DNA of 64,000 nt from NCBI GenBank assembly GCA_021775835.1, contig JAJFHC010000070.1, forward strand, positions 14,147-78,146, read 5' to 3'. Positions 59,784-64,000 of this stretch are shown in pieces; position 1 is the stretch's first letter, and each line of letters opens with the position of its first letter. Both the position numbers and the translations under genes were made by a program. The notes beneath the pieces are model-generated. The model did no database searches. It was given only the letters and a program-made list of their open reading frames with translations, and was not told the origin of the DNA. The DNA comes from Hyphomicrobiales bacterium (lineage in GTDB: Bacteria > Pseudomonadota > Alphaproteobacteria > Rhizobiales > JAJFHC01).

Positions 59784-61094
59784 ATGAACGCCAGCGACGT
59801 ATCCCGCCCCCTGCCCTCAAATCAACCGCCTTCGGAGTCGCTGTGGCTGGCAACGGCAGGTCTCACGCCGCCCTATCCTGATCTACAGCGGTCCATCGAC
59901 ACGGACGTCGCCGTTGTCGGAGCCGGCTTCACCGGCCTTCATGCCGCCCTGGTTCTTGCAGCGCAAGGCCGCGATGTCACGGTGATCGACGCCAATCAAC
60001 CCGGTTGGGGCGCCTCCGGACGCAATGGCGGTCAGGTCATTCCGGGACTTCATGCGTCCCCATCGGCACTGGTCCGCCGCTACGGCAAAACGCGTGGTGA
60101 ACGCTGGCTCAAGGCAGGACTTGAAAGTGCGAACACGCTGTTTGACGTGATCAGGACACAACAGCTCGAATGTGATGCCAAACAACCGGGCTATCTGACG
60201 CTTGCCCACAACCAACGTGCCCTGGGCCGTCTAAAGGATGAATGTGAAGAGATGTCATCCTTTGATCCCCGAATCCGCATGATTGATCAAAGCGACACTC
60301 AAGTGTTGACCGGGTCCGAGGCGTTTTGCGGCGCACTGATGACTGAAACCGGGGGTAGCGTTCAGCCTCTGAAGCTCTGTCAGGAACTGGCCCGGCGGGC
60401 CAGTGATCTGGGCGCCGTGATATACGGCAATACGATGGTTTCCGGGATGTCCCACGATGATGGCCGATGGGTCCTGACAACACCATCGGGTACAATCACC
60501 GCCCGTGGCTTGATACTCGCCACGAACACATACACCCAAGGGCTTTACCCGCCGGTGCAGAGGGGGTTTGTTAGGGTGTGCAGCTTTCAGGCTGCAACGG
60601 AACCACTCGGCGATCGAGCCGATCACGTATTCCCCGAGGGCCACGCGGCAAGCGATACGCGCCGCCTCCTGCATTATTTTCGGAAGAGTCCGGACGGACG
60701 GATCGTCATGGGCGGCCGTGCCCCCTTCCGCACCGATGTTACCCTGAATGACGCGCAACCGCTTCGCGAGGGTATAGCCCTGATCTATCCCGAATTCGCC
60801 GACGAACCGGTAACGTCGTGCTGGGCGGGCTGGGTGGGCTTCACCTTGTCTCACCTGCCTGTTCTGGCACGCATTGGCGATCGTGGTTATGCCGTTTACG
60901 GATACAATGCTTCAGGCGTGGCGTTGTCCAGCGTTCTGGGCCGCGAAGCCGCTCGCCTGGCGTCCGGTGCCGATGCTGACGAGATCGAGGCACCTGTCGA
61001 AAAAATGGCACCCGTTCCAATGCACCGTTTCAGCCGGGTTGGCGCGTCGATGGCCATAAAGGGATATGCGATTTTGGATCGCCTGGGTCTTTAG
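59784..61094 (+). CDS. FAD-dependent amine/amino-acid oxidase (DAO family, PuuB-like)
   Basis: At 436 residues it has the DAO-family FAD fold: DVAVVGAGFTGLHAALVLAAQGRDVTVIDANQPGWGASGRNGGQV at the N-terminus and YAVYGYNASGVALSSVLGREAARL near the end. SLWLATAGLTPPYPDLQRSIDTDV is a typical PuuB-type leader. In E. coli PuuB oxidises gamma-glutamylputrescine; related enzymes act on glycine betaine products or other N-alkyl amines. It is divergent from the YjfB gene. Product of the reaction would be an aldehyde, plausibly passed to an aldehyde dehydrogenase. Confidence 0.92.
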   Translation: MNASDVSRPLPSNQPPSESLWLATAGLTPPYPDLQRSIDTDVAVVGAGFTGLHAALVLAAQGRDVTVIDANQPGWGASGRNGGQVIPGLHASPSALVRRYGKTRGERWLKAGLESANTLFDVIRTQQLECDAKQPGYLTLAHNQRALGRLKDECEEMSSFDPRIRMIDQSDTQVLTGSEAFCGALMTETGGSVQPLKLCQELARRASDLGAVIYGNTMVSGMSHDDGRWVLTTPSGTITARGLILATNTYTQGLYPPVQRGFVRVCSFQAATEPLGDRADHVFPEGHAASDTRRLLHYFRKSPDGRIVMGGRAPFRTDVTLNDAQPLREGIALIYPEFADEPVTSCWAGWVGFTLSHLPVLARIGDRGYAVYGYNASGVALSSVLGREAARLASGADADEIEAPVEKMAPVPMHRFSRVGASMAIKGYAILDRLGL

Positions 61095-61119
61095 CTCAAC
61101 CATCCAACCGTCAGTGTTG

Positions 61120-61410
61120 TTATCCCAGATCCAGTATGCCCCTGTTTGGGGTGAACAGGTCCGGTGCTACACTCTGATCCCGGCAGGAACCAGCTGACTC
61201 CACCACCAGTGAAAGCGCGTCATCATCCAGCAAGCGATAGTTTATCGTGACATGGGCCAACGCTGGTCCGTCGACAATCGTAAAGACGAGCGTTTCTTCA
61301 ACCGGCGCATTGCACTCGGATACAAGTTTCTGTTCCGCCAGGGCGACCGCAGGGTACATCATCACGGCCAATAGAAACCAAATCCATGAACCACGCTGCC
61401 AACTTGCCAT
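61120..61410 (-). CDS. Small exported protein, unknown
   Basis: Product of 96 residues with a signal peptide (about 1-25, GSWIWFLLAVMMYPAVALA). The mature region carries two Cys (VSECNAPVEE, SAGSCRDQ) that could pair in the periplasm. No family recognised. It is convergent with the amine oxidase gene (25 bp apart). Confidence 0.6.
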   Translation of the reverse strand: MASWQRGSWIWFLLAVMMYPAVALAEQKLVSECNAPVEETLVFTIVDGPALAHVTINYRLLDDDALSLVVESAGSCRDQSVAPDLFTPNRGILDLG

Positions 61411-61555
61411 ACGCCCAGCCCTTCACTGAAACTCTACTCTCACTACGAAGCGCAAAGTCTAGCCGGCAAACGTTAAGGCGCGTGTAAGACACTTCTTCAA
61501 ATTTGATGCACTACCCCATGCCCATACTTGTCCGCAAATCCGATATGGTCTGGCC

Positions 61556-62509
61556 TTACTCCTTCCCGACGTATCCGTTTTTCTTGAGGAACGCCAGCAA
61601 GGCTGTCGGATAATCCGGATAATACGACCATCTCAAACAGTTTGAGGAGGCGTCATAGCCACCCGAGCAATATTTCAGCCCCCACTCGGACATCCTGTCA
61701 TGGAGTGCAAGCAAGTCCCGCCATCCATCGTCAAACTCTCCCAGCAAAACCCTGGTTGCCAGGTACCCCGCCAGCAGTCCATTGGGCTCTCCAACAGCCT
61801 TGACGGTTTGCGCTATGGGCAACATGGCATTGAGGTGCTTGCGATGGACCGAACGAAAGGACGGTGAGCCAGACACGTCCACGAGTTTTCTCCCTCGGAT
61901 CTGTTGAATTCGAATTGGCGGATAACTGCCGGAATATGAGGAGAACTGATAGTGAAACCGGTTGTCAGGACTGACAAACTCGTATGTCCCATCGCCGTCC
62001 TCATCACTCACGGTCGCACGGTCACCGTCATAGCTGCCTCCTTCTATGCGATACCAGCGTCTGCCGTTGGGCGAGGCTGACGCCACCCTCAGGACAGTGC
62101 AACAATGCGCGCCACCTGAATACGTCGATAGCAGAACCTCGGGAAAAGGATTGCCTGGATCAAGTTCCACGATTCGTGCTGTCGCCGTAGGCCACGCGAA
62201 ACCGGACACCTCCCCTTGCATGATCATGACCCGGCTGCGGAGACGGCGGACCTCAATCATCGGAACACGGACTTTAGCCTCCTCATTGTCCCATCCCAGG
62301 TCCGCCCCGGTCTTTATGTCGTAGTAAAGCTTGACCGCAATCTGGCCACTTTCGATTGTTGCCATGCCGCCTTCTGTCGTCTTATCGAGGGTGACCTCTA
62401 TGACCTTGTCCTGGGCACTCCCCTGTCCAACTGCAGGCACCACCAGAATGACGAGCGCCAAGGTAAAACGGACGAGGGCCTGACAGTGCCTGTTCATTGC
62501 ATGCTTCAT
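61556..62509 (-). CDS. Exported protein with SGGAHCC motif, unknown
   Basis: Product of 317 residues with a signal peptide (about 1-32). The mature protein includes LSTYSGGAHCCTVLRVASASPNGRRWYRIEGGSYDGD and DEDGDGTYEFVSPDNRF, a pattern seen in exported proteins of unknown role. The DxDGDG-type loop may bind Ca. A Cys pair near the end (LKYCSGGYDASSNCLRW) suggests disulfides. It overlaps the upstream DoeB/AstE-like gene by four bases (62506-62509), so it is translated after it, but a functional link is not clear. Confidence 0.75.
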   Translation of the reverse strand: MKHAMNRHCQALVRFTLALVILVVPAVGQGSAQDKVIEVTLDKTTEGGMATIESGQIAVKLYYDIKTGADLGWDNEEAKVRVPMIEVRRLRSRVMIMQGEVSGFAWPTATARIVELDPGNPFPEVLLSTYSGGAHCCTVLRVASASPNGRRWYRIEGGSYDGDRATVSDEDGDGTYEFVSPDNRFHYQFSSYSGSYPPIRIQQIRGRKLVDVSGSPSFRSVHRKHLNAMLPIAQTVKAVGEPNGLLAGYLATRVLLGEFDDGWRDLLALHDRMSEWGLKYCSGGYDASSNCLRWSYYPDYPTALLAFLKKNGYVGKE

Positions 62510-63534
62510 GCAACGGCGTTCAAAACATCGTCTCGCGCCATTTCGGAAGCAACGACATAAACATGGCTGCCACGCACCACACGGGCCGGAAGCCGGCGAA
62601 CGACAACGGTACCGGCAGACTCGAGTTTCAGTTCCACAGGCGGACGGTCAATTTCCTCAAGAGAATACACACGAGCCGCAAGCGTTCCAGCCGGCACCTG
62701 ATCTCCCAGATCTATCAGGGTTTCACAAATTCCGGTTATAGGGGATGACACGATAGAACTTCCATTCATTGCATCCAAATAAACAGTGGCGCCACTTTGA
62801 TGCCGTCTTTCCGCCGGCAAAACACCCAGATGGACAAGCGCATTGTTCAAACCATTGTGGCCAATTCGTGTTGCCGTTTTGTCGACCCCGGCCCCTCCCG
62901 ACAATTCATTCGAAATGAACGGCACACCCAGGCTCTGTGCAGCAGGGTCGAAGCCTGTGGGGGCTTCTTCGCCGCTCACGACAAACGTATACGGCGCGCC
63001 GAAGGCTTCCGCCAATTCGAGGCTCTTTGCAAACACAACCTTGTCGTCACAAGTGCATAGGAATGCACAGGGCAAATAGTCTGCGTCGGAGCCACCGGAA
63101 TGAAAGTCTATCCCGGCATCGCACAAGGGCAACAGTTCCGTCGTCACGAAATGGGCGATAGCCGAAGTTGGACCGGCACTCTGGGAACCGGGAAAGCACC
63201 GATTGAGGTTGCCCCCATCCAGAGGAGAAACACGGGCATTGTCCACCATGGCGGGATAGTTGAGCGCGGGCAGAATGATAAGCCGCCCAGAGATTTCTCC
63301 GGGTTCGGTCTCCTGGATCAGCCGCCTCAAGATGACCTGGCCTTCATATTCATTGCCGTGATTGCCGGCTGTCAGGAGAACCGTTGGACCGGCGCCGTTT
63401 GCAATTACGACGATCGGTATGGGAATAGTCGCAAACGCATGTTCGTTGTCGGAGTGCGACAGATTGAGGCTGCCGAAGCGCTTGCCGTCGCTCTCCAAGT
63501 CCAAGGCGCACGAAATGCCCTGCGTGTGCTTCAT
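62506..63534 (-). CDS. Succinylglutamate desuccinylase/aspartoacylase family deacylase (DoeB-like)
   Basis: Product of 342 residues from ATG 63534, with GGAG nine bases upstream; a GTG at 63549 has no clear site. Motifs: LLTAGNHGNEYEGQVILRRL (H59, E62 as Zn ligands in HGNE), LPALNYPAMVDNARVSPLDGGNLNRCFPGS and GIDFHSGGSDADYLP. The sequence is nearest to DoeB, N-acetyl-diaminobutyrate deacetylase of ectoine breakdown, but HGDE is HGNE here. No other ectoine-degradation genes are in the window. It is a second AstE/AspA paralogue here, quite diverged from 11049-12119. Confidence 0.88.
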   Translation of the reverse strand: MKHTQGISCALDLESDGKRFGSLNLSHSDNEHAFATIPIPIVVIANGAGPTVLLTAGNHGNEYEGQVILRRLIQETEPGEISGRLIILPALNYPAMVDNARVSPLDGGNLNRCFPGSQSAGPTSAIAHFVTTELLPLCDAGIDFHSGGSDADYLPCAFLCTCDDKVVFAKSLELAEAFGAPYTFVVSGEEAPTGFDPAAQSLGVPFISNELSGGAGVDKTATRIGHNGLNNALVHLGVLPAERRHQSGATVYLDAMNGSSIVSSPITGICETLIDLGDQVPAGTLAARVYSLEEIDRPPVELKLESAGTVVVRRLPARVVRGSHVYVVASEMARDDVLNAVA

Positions 63535-63891
63535 CCAACTCAACTCCACCGCGTAAATATCTCATGCTGTCGCATCTCGTTCAGACAGGCAAGGCCGATT
63601 GTTGCCAAATACGTTGCTACGGTTACTGAAGTCGAAATTTATTGCAAACACGGTGGATCGGGCATAACAGAAGGTCAAATAGCATATATTATTCAGATAC
63701 TTCTGCGACGATTATGACAAAGAGAGACAACTGCTCATCCTTGTCGCAGAATCACGCAGGCGTGCATGTCATAATGTACACCCTGCGTGACGATGAATGA
63801 CAACCTGCAGGACCGCACAAGTGATTCCCCATCGGAAACTTGTGCTTTTTGAAGTCAGGCGGCAAAATCGGTTCAAAATGGGGAGTTAGAT
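63535..63891. other. Intergenic region (357 bp) with two hairpins before the last gene
   Basis: Between the DoeB-like start (minus) and the partial exported gene (plus). The left part (63550-63740) is AT-rich and probably holds promoters for both directions. The right part has a hairpin with CACGCAGG (63754-63761) and CCTGCGTG (63782-63789), then a second one (63815-63845) followed by T. A purine-rich site GGGGAG (63880-63885) precedes the start at 63892. Confidence 0.55.
63815..63850 (+). terminator. Rho-independent terminator-like hairpin upstream of the last gene
   Basis: Arms GCACAAGT (63815-63822) and ACTTGTGC (63838-63845), with a TTCC/GGAA extension after a two-base bulge, loop CCATC, and a T-run TTTTT (63846-63850). 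It lies on the plus strand 47 bp upstream of the gene at 63892, while no plus-strand gene precedes it in the spacer. It therefore ends either a short leader transcript or a small RNA. Confidence 0.75.
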
Positions 63892-64000
63892 ATGTCGCCT
63901 GTACGGTTTGCAATGAAGTTTCTGATTGTTTTGGCCTGCCTCCTTTCGCTCGCCCTGCCGGCGTCGGCGCAAACATTCCTTGACCGACCGGTCATGGTTG
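63892..64000 (+). CDS. Exported protein, 5' end only (cut by window edge)
   Basis: From ATG 63892, with GGGGAG six bases upstream, 36 codons run to the right edge. The reading MSPVRFAMKFLIVLACLLSL followed by ALPASAQTFLDRPV is a standard signal peptide with cleavage after ASA. ATG 63913 is a second possible start. Nothing more can be said of the mature protein. Confidence 0.8.
   Translation, partial: MSPVRFAMKFLIVLACLLSLALPASAQTFLDRPVMV

Noticed and set aside
1..64000. tRNA, rRNA, CRISPR or insertion sequences
   Set aside because: I searched by eye for T-loop consensus, direct-repeat spacing and transposase motifs and found none.

Overview
The window reads as a stretch of chromosome from an alphaproteobacterium of moderate GC content, most likely a marine or soil relative of the Hyphomicrobiales (an inference, since no rRNA or tRNA is present to place it). 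Supporting signs are a Usg-like small protein, PCu(A)C, GcvA-like LysR regulators, a RimK/RimB module and the many onium-compound and amino-acid catabolism genes. About 67 protein genes are supported, two of them cut by the window edges. I saw no tRNA, rRNA, CRISPR array, IS element, phage module or integrase. Genes are densely packed on both strands.

Region by region. 1-3101: end of a CoA-transferase subunit, a membrane protein, and an ArsR regulator with two SRPBCC proteins around a perfect 20-bp palindrome. 3179-8719: exported proteins, including a VWA protein with five Ig-like repeats of exactly 94 residues, a hormone-sensitive-lipase-like hydrolase, an Ldh-family oxidoreductase lacking both family histidine motifs, and an L,D-transpeptidase followed by a clear terminator. 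8884-11011: ECF sigma factor, zinc anti-sigma factor and an exported intradiol dioxygenase-like protein. 11049-14430: a four-gene operon on the minus strand (aldo/keto reductase, RimB-like protease, RimK, AstE/AspA-like hydrolase). 14615-24518: an onium/methylated-amine catabolism block with two phytanoyl-CoA-dioxygenase-like enzymes, a choline-sulfatase-like enzyme, a non-pyrrolysine MttB-family methyltransferase, a VOC protein, a class II aldolase, two tandem Rieske oxygenases of the quaternary-amine type and a divergent LysR regulator.

24527-36644: a DMT exporter, a thioredoxin-fold isomerase, an SDR with Phe in place of the catalytic Tyr, an unassigned histidine-rich polytopic membrane protein, a semialdehyde dehydrogenase, Usg, an MFS carrier, a MOSC protein, a NavAb-like sodium channel, a highly charged protein with a 20-residue tandem repeat, and a 2-hydroxyacid dehydrogenase. 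36866-49423: CaiB CoA-transferase and GST, a TTC38-type TPR protein, unknown exported and membrane proteins, two convergent MFS carriers (the terminator of one lies in the last codons of the other), TfoX-like protein, M3 oligopeptidase, a candidate aegerolysin-like protein, a gamma-glutamylcyclotransferase-like protein, and a hairpin-rich convergent spacer.

49507-64000: an FAD monooxygenase, the tryptophan-to-kynurenine pair kynA-kynB without kynureninase, a periplasmic copper chaperone, a PNPOx/RraA-like pair, a second LysR, an aminotransferase, a YjfB-like small protein, a DAO-family amine oxidase, exported unknown proteins, a DoeB/AstE-like deacylase, and finally a 357-bp spacer with two strong hairpins ending in a T-run before a truncated exported protein. 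The overall theme is scavenging of organic nitrogen and osmolytes (choline, betaine or carnitine types, tryptophan, polyamine-like amines), mixed with envelope and regulatory genes.
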